From Lentisphaerota bacterium (GTDB lineage: Bacteria > Verrucomicrobiota > Lentisphaeria > Victivallales > UBA1829): DNA of 51,442 nucleotides. Where the stretch lies: contig SUWI01000009.1 in NCBI GenBank assembly GCA_015061565.1, positions 1 to 51,442 on the forward strand. Reading direction: 5' to 3'. This document shows positions 41,011 to 49,627 of the stretch, in pieces. Under the pieces are notes generated by a model. The model had not been told where the DNA came from, ran no database searches, and was given only the letters and a program-made list of their open reading frames with translations. Made by a program: the position numbers and the translations under genes. Each line of letters opens with the position of its first letter. Within the stretch, counting starts at the first letter, position 1.

Positions 41011-41895
41011 TTACGGATCTTCATTCCGGGGCAGATTCCGCATTTTGGATTTCCGGTACTGCATGGGGGAATAACCGAAACGTCGGCGGAAGGCGCGGTT
41101 GAAGCTGACCGCGCTGGAGTATCCGGTCTGTTCGGCGATCTCCTCGCAGCTTTGAAAACTGTCGCGGAGCAGACGGATGGCGAACTGCATGCGTTCCTCG
41201 GCGGCGAATTCCTGCGGGGTCATGCCGGTGCGGTCGCGGAAGATCCGCGTGAGATGTTCGCGGGAAACTTTCAGGCGGGCGGCGATGTCGCTCAGGCTCC
41301 AGGTGCGGTCGAGATTTTTCGAGATGGCCGCCTGCGCCGCCTGGACCAGCCGGTTGCCCGGCGAATCGATGTCCTTGCGTTCGAGGTTTTCGCCGAGCAG
41401 GGCGAGCACGTCGCAGACGATCCGCGCGCCCTCGGTCGGCGAGACGAACCGGATGCTTCTGCGCTGGTTGCGGAACGACTTCAGATACCGGATCAGGCCC
41501 GAATCTAGCGGAAGGTCGAAAACGTGACCGTAAAGCGAGCTCAGTTCCTCGACCATGCGGACGGCGGTTTCGCCGGAAAAATCCATCCAGAGGAAGATCC
41601 AGGGTTTCCGAGCGTGTCCGGGGTAGAAATAAGCGCTTCGGGGATCGCCCAGCATGCACATGAATCCCTTTCCGGGAGTGAGGGGATAGACGGTGTCGCC
41701 GTAGCGGAACGCCCCCTCGCCCTCGAGCGTGACGACCAGCTGGGTCATGGTCTTCGGCCGGGTCGATCCTTCCAGATGATAATGCAGCGAGGTCTGTCTT
41801 TCCAGAACGATCTCATGGGGCATGGGAAAAGTTTCGAGCGGGCGGGTGGTCTGGAACCGCACTTCCCAGATCCGGACTTTACTGTAGTATTCCAT
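41011..41895 (-). CDS. AraC-family transcription regulator
   Basis: The 294-aa protein has an N-terminal cupin-like sensor (LHYHLEGSTRP... LVVTLEGEGAFRYGDTVYPLTPGKGFM). The C-terminal double helix-turn-helix has WSLSDIAARLKVSREHLTRIFRDRTGMTPQEF and CEEIAEQTGYSSAVSFNRAFRRRFGYSPMQYR, the canonical AraC/XylS end. It is divergent from the ThuA-like gene with 136 bases between. A TATAAT on the minus strand (41911-41916) lies close to its start. It most likely controls the ThuA/Gfo pair. Confidence 0.9.
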   Translation of the reverse strand: MEYYSKVRIWEVRFQTTRPLETFPMPHEIVLERQTSLHYHLEGSTRPKTMTQLVVTLEGEGAFRYGDTVYPLTPGKGFMCMLGDPRSAYFYPGHARKPWIFLWMDFSGETAVRMVEELSSLYGHVFDLPLDSGLIRYLKSFRNQRRSIRFVSPTEGARIVCDVLALLGENLERKDIDSPGNRLVQAAQAAISKNLDRTWSLSDIAARLKVSREHLTRIFRDRTGMTPQEFAAEERMQFAIRLLRDSFQSCEEIAEQTGYSSAVSFNRAFRRRFGYSPMQYRKSKMRNLPRNEDP

Positions 41896-41949
41896 CGCGT
41901 TTTCTCACAAATTATATTGATAATATCACATTTTGTATGTAATTTAGCA

Positions 41950-41978
41950 CTTGAAAGAGCATATTCAAGCATTAAATT
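41950..41978 (+). promoter_or_regulatory. promoter with overlapping inverted repeat before the ThuA-like gene
   Basis: TTGAAA (41951-41956) and TAAATT (41973-41978) are 16 bases apart. The inverted repeat CTTGAA (41950-41955) and TTCAAG (41964-41969) overlaps the -35 element and could be a regulator site. Confidence 0.4.
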
Positions 41979-42031
41979 AAGTTGCAACAGGAAAAATTCC
42001 ATGTCACAAAAAACAAAAAAGGAGTGAAATC

Positions 42032-42769
42032 ATGGACAAGAAGATCCGCGTTACGGTGTGGAACGAATTCCGTCATGAGATCAAACATGAAAAGGTGAAA
42101 GCGGTCTATCCGAACGGGCTGCATACGGTGATCGGCGAAGGTCTGCTGGCGGCCGGTGATTTCGAGGTCCAATACGCCTGGCTGGATAAGGATGCCGAGC
42201 ACGGGCTGAGCGAAGAAGTGCTCAGCAATACCGACGTGCTGATCTGGTGGGGCCACTGTGCGCACGGCGAGGTGAAAGACGAGATTGTGGACCGGGTCCA
42301 GAAACATATCCAGCAGGGCATGGGTCTGATCGTGCTGCATTCCGGACATTTTTCCAAGATCTTCAAGCGGATGATGGGCACCACGTGCAGCCTCAAATGG
42401 CGCGAAGCCGCCGAGAAGGAACGGATCTGGACGGTGGAAAGCGCGCACCCGATCGCGCAGGGCCTGCCGGAGCATTTCGAACTGCCGCATACGGAAATGT
42501 ACGGCGAACGGTTCGACATTCCGACTCCGAAAGACGTGGTGTTCATCACCTGGTATGAGGGCGGCGAAGTGTTCCGCAGCGGCGTCACGTTCGAGCGCGG
42601 CTACGGCCGGATCTTCTATTTTGCGCCGGGCCATGAAACGTTCCCGATCTACTACGATGAAAATATCCGCAAGGTGATCGCCAATGCGGCCCGCTGGGCG
42701 GCTCCGCGCATCCGCAAGGAAATCACCTGTCCCAGCGTCCAGGCGCTGGAAGAGATCAAATCCAAATAA
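42032..42769 (+). CDS. ThuA-like protein (trehalose-utilisation/amidotransferase-like fold)
   Basis: The 245-aa protein fits the ThuA family: [10 protein letters not shown] at the start, [74 protein letters not shown], and [18 protein letters not shown]. The fold is that of class I glutamine amidotransferases but lacks their catalytic Cys. ThuA/ThuB of rhizobia convert disaccharides to keto-sugars. It is preceded by AAGGAG and followed at 18 bases by a Gfo/Idh/MocA gene, the same pairing as thuAB. Confidence 0.85.
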   Translation: MDKKIRVTVWNEFRHEIKHEKVKAVYPNGLHTVIGEGLLAAGDFEVQYAWLDKDAEHGLSEEVLSNTDVLIWWGHCAHGEVKDEIVDRVQKHIQQGMGLIVLHSGHFSKIFKRMMGTTCSLKWREAAEKERIWTVESAHPIAQGLPEHFELPHTEMYGERFDIPTPKDVVFITWYEGGEVFRSGVTFERGYGRIFYFAPGHETFPIYYDENIRKVIANAARWAAPRIRKEITCPSVQALEEIKSK

Positions 42770-42787
42770 TTCGAAGGAGGTTCTGTC

Positions 42788-43882
42788 ATGAGCAAGAAAC
42801 TGAAAGCCGGAGTCATCGGTCTGGGCATGGGCGGAGCGCATCTCGCCGGATATCTGCAGCATCCTGATGTTGAAGTGGTCGCGATTGCCGACCGCCGCGA
42901 GGACCGCCGGGCACTGCTCCCGGTCAATTATCCGTCCTTCAAAGGGAAAGTCTATCATGAAGGCATGGAGATGATCGAAAAGGAAAAACTCGACATCGTC
43001 ACCGTTGCGGTCCCCAACAACCAGCACATGGAACTCACGGTGGCGGCGCTGGAATCCGGCGCGAACGTGCTGTGCGAAAAGCCGATGGCGATGAATACCG
43101 CCGAGGCGGAAAAAATGCTGAAGACCGCCAAACGCTGCAGGAAAAAACTCGGGATCGATTTTTCCTACCGTTTCAAACCGCAGTCACGCGCGATGAAGGA
43201 CATGATCGAGCAGGGCGCGCTGGGCGAGATCTATTACGCCCGGAGCGTGTGGTTCCGCCGCCGCGGCATTCCGGGCATGGCGAGGGACAACGATTTCAAT
43301 ACCGGCTCGGGCAAATCCGCTCCGATGGGTTCGTGGTTCTTCGACAAGAAACAATCCGGCGGCGGCCCGCTGATCGACCTCGGCGTGCATCGTCTCGACC
43401 TCGCTTTGTGGCTGATGGGCTCGCCGGAACCGGTCTGGGTCATGGCCAGCACCTACACGAAATTCGGCGACAAATTGGCGAAGCGGTCCGGACAGAAATA
43501 CACGGTCGAAGATCTTGCCTGCGCCATGATCAAATTCGACAACGGTGCCACGCTCGAGCTGGATGCCTCCTGGGCTTCCAATATCAAGGAACATGAACTC
43601 CAGACCATCCGTCTGCTGGGCGACAAGGGCGGCATGTATCAGTACAACCTGAACGAAGGCTATACCTACGATGTGGAGTATTATTCCGAAATGGCCGGGC
43701 GTGCGTTCGACAGCAAGATGCACACGGCGCAGCCGGTGCCGTCCGCCTACGCGCTGTTCGTGGACGCGGTGCGGGACAACACGCCGTATCTGGTGCAGCC
43801 CGAAGACGGGGTCAAAGTGATGAAGATCCTGGATGCGATCTATCTTTCCGCCAAAAAAGGCGAACCGGTGAAGATCAGCTGA
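42788..43882 (+). CDS. Gfo/Idh/MocA-family sugar oxidoreductase
   Basis: The 364-aa protein has an NAD(P)-binding N-terminus (AGVIGLGMGGAHLAGYLQHPDVEVVAIADRRED), the family motif ANVLCEKPMAMNTAEAEKM with the catalytic Lys, FSYRFKP and GGGPLIDLGVHRLDLALWLMG with the active-site Asp/His. These enzymes oxidise sugars or cyclitols. AAGGAGG precedes the start, and it follows the ThuA-like gene at 18 bases. A terminator follows 26 bases after the stop. Confidence 0.92.
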   Translation: MSKKLKAGVIGLGMGGAHLAGYLQHPDVEVVAIADRREDRRALLPVNYPSFKGKVYHEGMEMIEKEKLDIVTVAVPNNQHMELTVAALESGANVLCEKPMAMNTAEAEKMLKTAKRCRKKLGIDFSYRFKPQSRAMKDMIEQGALGEIYYARSVWFRRRGIPGMARDNDFNTGSGKSAPMGSWFFDKKQSGGGPLIDLGVHRLDLALWLMGSPEPVWVMASTYTKFGDKLAKRSGQKYTVEDLACAMIKFDNGATLELDASWASNIKEHELQTIRLLGDKGGMYQYNLNEGYTYDVEYYSEMAGRAFDSKMHTAQPVPSAYALFVDAVRDNTPYLVQPEDGVKVMKILDAIYLSAKKGEPVKIS

Positions 43883-43908
43883 GAAAAGCCTGATTCCTCT
43901 TGAAAAAG

Positions 43909-43955
43909 ATTCCCTCCGGATGTAAATTACCAGCTCATCCGGAGGGAATTTTTAT
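43909..43955 (+). terminator. intrinsic terminator after the ThuA/Gfo pair
   Basis: ATTCCCTCCGGATG (43909-43922) and CATCCGGAGGGAAT (43936-43949) form a perfect 14-base stem with a 13-base loop, followed by TTTTTATT. The chromate transporter start is 14 bases further on, so that pair has its own promoter or relies on read-through. Confidence 0.93.
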
Positions 43956-43968
43956 TCAGGAGAGTTTT

Positions 43969-44562
43969 ATGCCGGAGATATCGTATTGGAAAAAATTGTG
44001 GGTGCTGTTCTACACATTCGCGAAAATCGCGGCGCTGGTCGTGGGCGGCGGCTACGCCATTCTGCCGGTGGTGGAGGAGACCTTTTCGAAAAAGAATAAC
44101 TGGCTGACCTCCGAAGAACTGCTGGACATGATGGGATTGGTGCAGACCGTGCCGGGGATCATCGCCTGCAACTCGGCCATTTACGTCGGGCGGCGCGTGG
44201 CGGGATTCGGCGGCATTCTGGCGGCTGCGTTCGGAGTATGTCTGCCGTCGGTGCTGATCATTCTGGTCATCGCGATGTTTTTCCCCGATCTGGATCCGAA
44301 AAATCCGTGGCTGCTGGGGGCGTTTCGCGGGGTGCGCGCCTGCGTGACCGCCCTGGTGACGATGACCGCGTTCCGGATGGCGAAAAAGGTCCTGAAATCA
44401 TGGTTCGAATACGTGATCGCGCTGATCGCGCTGGTCCTGGTGCTGCTGCTGAAAGTGGAACCGGTGTATGTGATCCTGGGTGCGATGCCGATAGGTGTGC
44501 TTTATGCCTGGTATCAGCTCGGTAAAAAGCCCCTTCCGGCCAGGGATGGTGCGGAAAAATGA
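43969..44562 (+). CDS. chromate transporter family protein, first half (ChrA-like)
   Basis: The 197-aa membrane protein shows the ChrA half motif: FAKIAALVVGGGYAILPVVEETF, LTSEELLDMMGLVQTVPGIIACNSAIYVG, and several hydrophobic helices. The ATG at 43969 follows CAGGAGAG; the frame is open further upstream through the terminator hairpin, which is not coding. It overlaps the second-half gene by four bases (ATGA). In split ChrA systems the two short proteins work together. The transported anion may be chromate or sulfate-like, but is not proven. Confidence 0.9.
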   Translation: MPEISYWKKLWVLFYTFAKIAALVVGGGYAILPVVEETFSKKNNWLTSEELLDMMGLVQTVPGIIACNSAIYVGRRVAGFGGILAAAFGVCLPSVLIILVIAMFFPDLDPKNPWLLGAFRGVRACVTALVTMTAFRMAKKVLKSWFEYVIALIALVLVLLLKVEPVYVILGAMPIGVLYAWYQLGKKPLPARDGAEK

Positions 44563-45158
44563 ATCTGACGACGCTGTTTCTGGTTTTTGCGAAATTCGGC
44601 TGCATCAGTTTCGGCGGCGGGTTCGTGCTGGTGCCGATCCTGATCGCGGAAATGGTGGAAAAACGGCAGGTGATCTCGATGAAAGTCTTCGGCAATCTGG
44701 TGTCGATCGCACAGGTCACGCCGGGTCCGATCGGGATCAATTCCGCCACCTATATCGGGTATCTGCAAGGCGGGATTCCGGGCGGAGTGATCGCCAGTCT
44801 GGGGTTGATATTTCCCTCGCTGGTGCTGGGTCCGCTGGCGTTTTATTCGATCGCGCGCTGGAAGGATTCGCTGCTGGTGTCGGGGATGCTCAAAGGGATC
44901 CGCCCGGCCTCGCTGGCGCTGGTGTTTTTCGCGATGTTCCTGTTCATGGGCATGTCGGTGTTTACCGCGCAGATCCCGTTCCATGCGCTGATCGACCTGG
45001 TGAAGACGGGCACTGCATCGATTCCGGCTGATTTCCGGATCTCCTGGGGCGGCCTGGGCATCTGTGCGGCGGTCATGCTGCTGATGTGGAAGACGAAACT
45101 ATCCTCAACCGTGCTGATCCTGCTTTCGGCCGCCGCGGGCGCGCTGCTCTGCCGGTAA
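44559..45158 (+). CDS. chromate transporter family protein, second half (ChrA-like)
   Basis: The 199-aa protein repeats the ChrA pattern: FAKFGCISFGGGFVLVPILIAEMVEK, VSIAQVTPGPIGINSATYIGY with the P-G-P motif, and five or so hydrophobic helices. It is coupled to the first-half gene by an ATGA overlap. Its last 54 bases overlap the 3' end of the convergent AraC gene on the other strand. Confidence 0.9.
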   Translation: MNLTTLFLVFAKFGCISFGGGFVLVPILIAEMVEKRQVISMKVFGNLVSIAQVTPGPIGINSATYIGYLQGGIPGGVIASLGLIFPSLVLGPLAFYSIARWKDSLLVSGMLKGIRPASLALVFFAMFLFMGMSVFTAQIPFHALIDLVKTGTASIPADFRISWGGLGICAAVMLLMWKTKLSSTVLILLSAAAGALLCR

Positions 45159-46031
45159 GATTTCAGACGGTTTTTTCCAACGGATCTGGAAGCTCGCGGC
45201 AAGATCCTGTTTTCTTTCGTATTCCATCTTAATATAGCTGCGCGGCGGCACACCGTAGATCTTGCGGAAATTCTTGGAAAAAGTCTGAATGGAGGAAAAA
45301 CCCGTTTGTTCGGAAATTTCGCTGATGGTCATTTTCCCCTGACGGAAAAATTCGAGGGCGTGCTGGAGCCGGACCCGGTTGATATAATCGAAAAGACTCA
45401 TGTGCATTTTCCGGTGAAAACAGGTGCAGAGATAGTTCGGGTGCATGCAGGCGACGGCGGCGAGTTCGGGCAAAGTCAGTTTTTTTCCGTAATTGCGGCC
45501 GATATACTGGAGCAGTTCGACGGCCCTGGGCATGGCGGATTGTTCCTGGGCTTCCATGACGACGCGCAGGAAAGGAGCGATCAGCAGCCGCAGGAGAGCG
45601 TCATATTCATAGTTGTCGATCTGGCGCTGCTGATCCTGACATTCGATTTTGATGAGACGGTCGAACAGCATAGAAAAATAGCCATTCCGGTTCGAGGTGT
45701 CGATCACGATGCAGCGGCCGTACTGGAAGAAAATATCGGTCTGCGTGTCCGGCAGCAGGGCATTGAAATGCATCCAGTATTTGCATAATTCCCGGCGGCA
45801 GGAGACCTGGACATTGGCAAATGCGGGGATGAGCAGCATCATGCCCGGTTTGAGCTCATACCGGTGTTCGCCTTCAGCTACCATGCCTTTCCCGCTGACC
45901 GGATAATAGATCCGGGAGTAGGAAATATTTCTCCAGGCGGGGAAAAAATTCTCGGTCCGCCATTCGGGACCGACTTGGATCCGGTCCACCTTGGCGGTTC
46001 TCAAATTCAGCGCATTAAAATCAAAATCCAT
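45105..46031 (-). CDS. AraC-family transcription regulator of the third pseudopilin locus
   Basis: The 308-aa protein has a cupin-type N-terminal sensor (YYPVSGKGMVAEGEHRYELKPGMMLLIP) and a C-terminal AraC domain (LTLPELAAVACMHPNYLCTCFHRKMHMSLFDYINRVRLQHAL and ISEISEQTGFSSIQTFSKNFRKIYGVPPRSY). The start at 46031 (MDFDFNALN) is preferred: an ATG at 46091 would translate a DNA block that is repeated as a regulatory element at 50174. The last ~40 residues extend past the usual end and are partly antisense to the chromate transporter gene. It is divergent from the pseudopilin at 46261 and probably controls that locus. Confidence 0.88.
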   Translation of the reverse strand: MDFDFNALNLRTAKVDRIQVGPEWRTENFFPAWRNISYSRIYYPVSGKGMVAEGEHRYELKPGMMLLIPAFANVQVSCRRELCKYWMHFNALLPDTQTDIFFQYGRCIVIDTSNRNGYFSMLFDRLIKIECQDQQRQIDNYEYDALLRLLIAPFLRVVMEAQEQSAMPRAVELLQYIGRNYGKKLTLPELAAVACMHPNYLCTCFHRKMHMSLFDYINRVRLQHALEFFRQGKMTISEISEQTGFSSIQTFSKNFRKIYGVPPRSYIKMEYERKQDLAASFQIRWKKPSEILPAEQRARGGRKQDQHG

Positions 46032-46035
46032 CCGC

Positions 46036-46122
46036 AACCTTAATTTACGACAAGTTTTTTTGAATAAGCCATCAAAAATTCTTAAAATCATACCTTGTCA
46101 AATTCTTTTTTTCGGATATAAT
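46036..46122 (+). promoter_or_regulatory. promoter-operator block, copy A, before the pseudopilin gene
   Basis: This 87-base AT-rich block aligns without gaps to 50174-50260, with about 74 identical positions by eye. It contains CGACAAGTTTTTTT upstream, a -35 TTGTCA (46095-46100) and a perfect TATAAT (46117-46122) with a 16-base spacer. Conservation upstream of -35 in both copies suggests a regulator site, most simply for the divergent AraC protein. Confidence 0.75.
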
Positions 46123-46177
46123 ATATCACGTTGGGACTTGGATTCAATCCGCGAAAGCAGGAAAAAACCTGAAAAAG

Positions 46178-46196
46178 CCCGGATCGGTCCGGGTTT
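46178..46196 (+). promoter_or_regulatory. leader hairpin in the pseudopilin 5' untranslated region
   Basis: CCCGGA (46178-46183) and TCCGGG (46188-46193) form a six-pair GC stem on a TCGG loop, preceded by A-rich and followed by TTT. It lies in a leader of roughly 130 bases between the promoter and the start at 46261. A weak attenuator or RNA-stability element is possible. Evidence is the fold only. Confidence 0.35.
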
Positions 46197-46260
46197 ATCC
46201 GGTTTGCCGGATGGGACTCTACCATTTTTGCAATAAAATAAAAGACAGAAAGGACAGACC

Positions 46261-47079
46261 ATGAAGAAAACGAAAACCCACGATCCCAGATCGGGCAAGT
46301 CTCTTTTCACTTTGATAGAGCTTCTGGTGGTGATTGCGATCATCGCGATCCTGGCGGGGATGCTGCTGCCGGCTTTGAACTCCGCGCGGGAAAAGGCAAG
46401 AGGCATTTCCTGCACCAGCAACATCAAACAGCTGGGCAGCACCAAACTGATGTATGCCAATGACAATTTCGAATATTTCTATCCGAGCAGTCCGTGGTGG
46501 AAAAGCGCATTGAATAACACCAACACACCCACTTGGCCCGGCACCCTTTCCATGCTGAAATACGCCACGAACAAAATCATGATCTGCCCGTCTTTCAAGC
46601 TCGGCCCCAATGCCACAGCCAGCCAGATCACCTATAACAGTCAGCTGGAACGCAATGTCAACTGGCAGCAGGATTATGCCGGACACTGGGCCAACATCCA
46701 TTACGGCGTCAACGCCTATCACCTGACCACCGGCACCCGTCTTTTCGACAGCGGCGATGAAAGAAGGAACTATCCGGCCAGGCTGACGCAGATCCGGCGT
46801 CCGGCCCACATGTTCTTTCTCGGTGAAGCGATGCAGGCCAACCGGTCGACCGGCAGCATGCGTCTGACCGATTATTACGGCACGCTGGGAAGTCCCGGGT
46901 CCGGCACCCATCTGTGGCCCCGTCACCTCACCTCCGCCAATATCAGTTATGTGGACAACCATGTGCAGACTCTTACCTACGGAACCAAAGACAAGGAAAC
47001 CTGGTCCTACCAGATGTATCAGCCCGGCATGCCGTTGCGTACCTACACCCAGACCGACAATCACTGGGTGCGGGAATGA
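46261..47079 (+). CDS. type II pseudopilin, third regulator-linked locus
   Basis: The 272-aa protein has a 15-residue leader, then [45 protein letters not shown], a variable middle with [10 protein letters not shown], and a C-terminal [15 protein letters not shown] that matches H-x9-DG with Asn in place of Gly. GAAAGGACAG precedes the start. It is first in a plus-strand gene series (AAC(3)-like, secreted proteins) behind a regulated promoter and is divergent from an AraC gene. This is the same plan as the loci at 13566 and 25561. Confidence 0.88.
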   Translation: MKKTKTHDPRSGKSLFTLIELLVVIAIIAILAGMLLPALNSAREKARGISCTSNIKQLGSTKLMYANDNFEYFYPSSPWWKSALNNTNTPTWPGTLSMLKYATNKIMICPSFKLGPNATASQITYNSQLERNVNWQQDYAGHWANIHYGVNAYHLTTGTRLFDSGDERRNYPARLTQIRRPAHMFFLGEAMQANRSTGSMRLTDYYGTLGSPGSGTHLWPRHLTSANISYVDNHVQTLTYGTKDKETWSYQMYQPGMPLRTYTQTDNHWVRE

Positions 47080-47080
47080 T

Positions 47081-47899
47081 ATGAGCAGTGAAGTCAGCAG
47101 ACAGGATATTGCCGCCGCTTTCCGCAGCGCGGGTGCGCGGCCGGGCGATCTGCTGCTGTTCCACAGTTCCCTCAAAAGCATGGGACATGTGGACGGCGGT
47201 GCGCAGACCGTAATCGACGGCGCGCTGGATGCCGTTGCGCCGGGCGGCACGGTCGCCGTTCCGACCTTGTGGTACAACGGTAAACCGCTCGAACGCAGAA
47301 AAGAAGATTTCGACCTGAAAACGTCCCCGGCCTGGAACGGTCTCGTGGCGGAGACCATGCGGCAGGATTCGCGGGCGGTCCGGAGTGATCATTTCACCCA
47401 TTCGGTCAGCGCCATCGGCCCGTTCGCGGCGGAACTGACAAGCAATCACGGCTCCGGCCGGCCGTTCCCTTCCCCCTGGAGCGAAACCGCGTTTGCAGAA
47501 GTTTCCCCCTGGAGCAAACTGTATCAGTTCAATGCCCTCTATGCGTTCATCGGCTGCGGCATGAAATCCTGCACCATGAAACATTGGATCGAATCGCGTT
47601 ATGTGTCGGGTCTGCTCGACCGTCTGCCGGAAACGGAACGCGGCCGCTGCCGGAAACTGCTCGCATACGAACGGCAGAAAGGACCCTGGTGCTATTTCGA
47701 CGGCCGGACCATGTATCTCAGGCTGGCAGCACAGGGTCTGATCCGGACCGTCCGGCTCGGCGATACCCTGCTTTTCGCTTTCCGGACCCGGCCGATGGCC
47801 GATGCCGCGCTCCGCGAACTCGAACGGGACCCCGAAAACTGGTTTCATCCCCTCATTCTCGAATGGCGGAAAATGGTATTGGATCTGATTCACCAATAA
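47081..47899 (+). CDS. AAC(3)-family N-acetyltransferase-like protein
   Basis: The 272-aa protein shows the aminoglycoside 3-N-acetyltransferase pattern: LLFHSSLKSMGHVDGGAQTVIDGALDAVAPGGTVAVPTLWYN, then AVRSDHFTHSVSAIGPFAAEL with the conserved His, and FIGCGMKSCTMKHWIE. The family transfers acetyl from acetyl-CoA to amino sugars. Many chromosomal members are not resistance enzymes. The ATG at 47081 lies one base after the pseudopilin stop, so the two are coupled. In this locus an amino-sugar or glycan substrate is more likely than an antibiotic. Confidence 0.82.
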   Translation: MSSEVSRQDIAAAFRSAGARPGDLLLFHSSLKSMGHVDGGAQTVIDGALDAVAPGGTVAVPTLWYNGKPLERRKEDFDLKTSPAWNGLVAETMRQDSRAVRSDHFTHSVSAIGPFAAELTSNHGSGRPFPSPWSETAFAEVSPWSKLYQFNALYAFIGCGMKSCTMKHWIESRYVSGLLDRLPETERGRCRKLLAYERQKGPWCYFDGRTMYLRLAAQGLIRTVRLGDTLLFAFRTRPMADAALRELERDPENWFHPLILEWRKMVLDLIHQ

Positions 47900-47923
47900 T
47901 ATGAAACTCCGAAAGGACCGAAA

Positions 47924-49588
47924 ATGAAAAAAGCAATGGCCGTTTCTCTCGTTGCGCTGGCGGCGCTGCTCTCCGCTGCGGCGCAGGATTCCCAGTCCGC
48001 TCCCTGTATCAACAACAAAAAAGTCATCACACTCGGATTCAGCTCGCTGAACACCCGGGAGCTTCGCGACCATGTCGACATCGCGGAAAAATACATCCCC
48101 GCCGACGGCATGGTGATCCACATGACTGCCAACGTCACGGTCGACGGCAAGCCTTTCCAGGCCTCCCGGCATACGGTCTTCAAAGGCGTCACCTGGAAAC
48201 GCGAATGGTTCAAGGAAGCGGAAGCCGACCTGAAAGCGACCAAGTTCCGCCAGTTCACCGACAATTTTCTCTATATCGCCACTTCCGGATACAACTCAAA
48301 TCTGTTCGATGACCGTTACTGGGAAAGCATCTGCAGCAATGCGGGAATGCTCGCCGACATCGCCAAAAAGAACGGGCTGAAAGGCATCTTCTTCGATATC
48401 GAACATTACGGCGGCGCCAAATTATGGCCCGTCTTCAAATTCGATCCGAACGGCAGAAAGAGTTTCGCCGAATGTCAGAAGCAGGCCAGAAAACGCGGAC
48501 GGGAAATGATGCGGGCCATCGCCGGGGCGTATCCGGACATCACCATGGTCGCGGTGCTCGGTTCGTATTCGGTCAACTTTCCGGCACTGGGCAGTCCCGA
48601 ACTGAACGGGCGGCTGCAGAGCGAACTCTACGGCCTGAGCCCGGCGTTTTTCGACGGCATGTTCGATGAACTTCCGCCGCGGGGCCGTCTCTATGACGGT
48701 TATGAAATCTACGGCTACAAGGCTTCCGGCGAGAACGATTACCGCTGTCTGGCACATAATTTCCTGACCATGACGCCGCTCCTCTGCGCCCCGGAACTCC
48801 GGACTAAAGTGATGGGACAGTCCGGACTCGCAGCCGCAATGTATATGGAATGTTACACCAACCAAAAAGGTTTCTGGCGGCTGAATTCGCCACACATGGA
48901 CCAGACCAAGCTGTTCCGCCGGAATCTGCATGCCGCCATCCAGGCGGCCAGCGCCTACACCTGGATCTATTACGATGCCGCGGCCAAATGGTATCCGATC
49001 CGACTGGGCAAAGTCTACGAACAGATCCTGGCGAAGAACGGCGGCGGCAAAGCCCGCCTCTGGAGCGAACTGCTGCCCGGTCTGAATGACGCCATGCGCG
49101 CTGCCCGCAACCCGCTGGCTTATGCCCGCGGACAGCTGAAGAGCGGCAAGGCGGAACTCATCCGCAAAGTCGATTTCGAGGACGGCAAGCTGAACATGGT
49201 CCCCTGGAGCAGCGGGAAAGCCGGCAAGATCGCCGTGGACAAGACGCAGGGCGCTTCCGGCCAAACCTGCGTCAGTCTCGCCGGCGTCAAATTCGGCAGC
49301 ATCCATTTCGTCGTTCCGGTCAAGCCCGGCGAACTTTATCTGCTGCGCGCAAAAGCCAAAAATGCCCGGCCCGAAACGAAGCTGACCCTCAGCGGCAAAT
49401 TCGACCCGGTCTGGACCACGGAAACCGGTTTTTCCAAGCCCGATGCCAACGGCTGGATGCAGGCCGAGACCACCGTCTTTGTTCCCGATGAAGGCAAAAA
49501 CCTGACCGTCAGCTGCGGCGTCGAGGTCAAAACCGAAGCCGGTTCCGACTGCCGTTTCGACGATATCGAACTGTATCTGATCGATTGA
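47924..49588 (+). CDS. secreted barrel-type protein of unknown family
   Basis: The protein (about 553 aa) has a signal peptide (MKKAMAVSLVALAALLSAAAQ) and then a barrel-like region with ITLGFSSLNTRELRDHVD, GLKGIFFDIEHYGGAKLWP near residue 155, YPDITMVAVLGSY, and PPRGRLYDGYEIYGYKA. A C-terminal beta domain follows (about residues 410-553, with VDFEDGKLNMVPWSSGK and FDDIELYLID), probably carbohydrate-binding. DIEHYG carries candidate catalytic acids and recalls DIECFG in the protein at 9812. A decayed paralogue follows 39 bases downstream. No GH family is recognised. Confidence 0.7.
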   Translation: MKKAMAVSLVALAALLSAAAQDSQSAPCINNKKVITLGFSSLNTRELRDHVDIAEKYIPADGMVIHMTANVTVDGKPFQASRHTVFKGVTWKREWFKEAEADLKATKFRQFTDNFLYIATSGYNSNLFDDRYWESICSNAGMLADIAKKNGLKGIFFDIEHYGGAKLWPVFKFDPNGRKSFAECQKQARKRGREMMRAIAGAYPDITMVAVLGSYSVNFPALGSPELNGRLQSELYGLSPAFFDGMFDELPPRGRLYDGYEIYGYKASGENDYRCLAHNFLTMTPLLCAPELRTKVMGQSGLAAAMYMECYTNQKGFWRLNSPHMDQTKLFRRNLHAAIQAASAYTWIYYDAAAKWYPIRLGKVYEQILAKNGGGKARLWSELLPGLNDAMRAARNPLAYARGQLKSGKAELIRKVDFEDGKLNMVPWSSGKAGKIAVDKTQGASGQTCVSLAGVKFGSIHFVVPVKPGELYLLRAKAKNARPETKLTLSGKFDPVWTTETGFSKPDANGWMQAETTVFVPDEGKNLTVSCGVEVKTEAGSDCRFDDIELYLID

Positions 49589-49627
49589 ACCGGAAGGGAA
49601 GGAACCGGATCATCTGAGGAGTTCTTC

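Noticed and set aside
46032-46091. Longer start for the AraC gene at 46091
   Set aside because: The added segment is the conserved promoter-operator block that recurs at 50174, so it is regulatory rather than coding.
47081-47899. Acquired antibiotic resistance gene
   Set aside because: Composition matches neighbours, there is no mobile element directly around it, and it is coupled to a pseudopilin gene. It is treated as a chromosomal AAC(3)-family member of unknown substrate.
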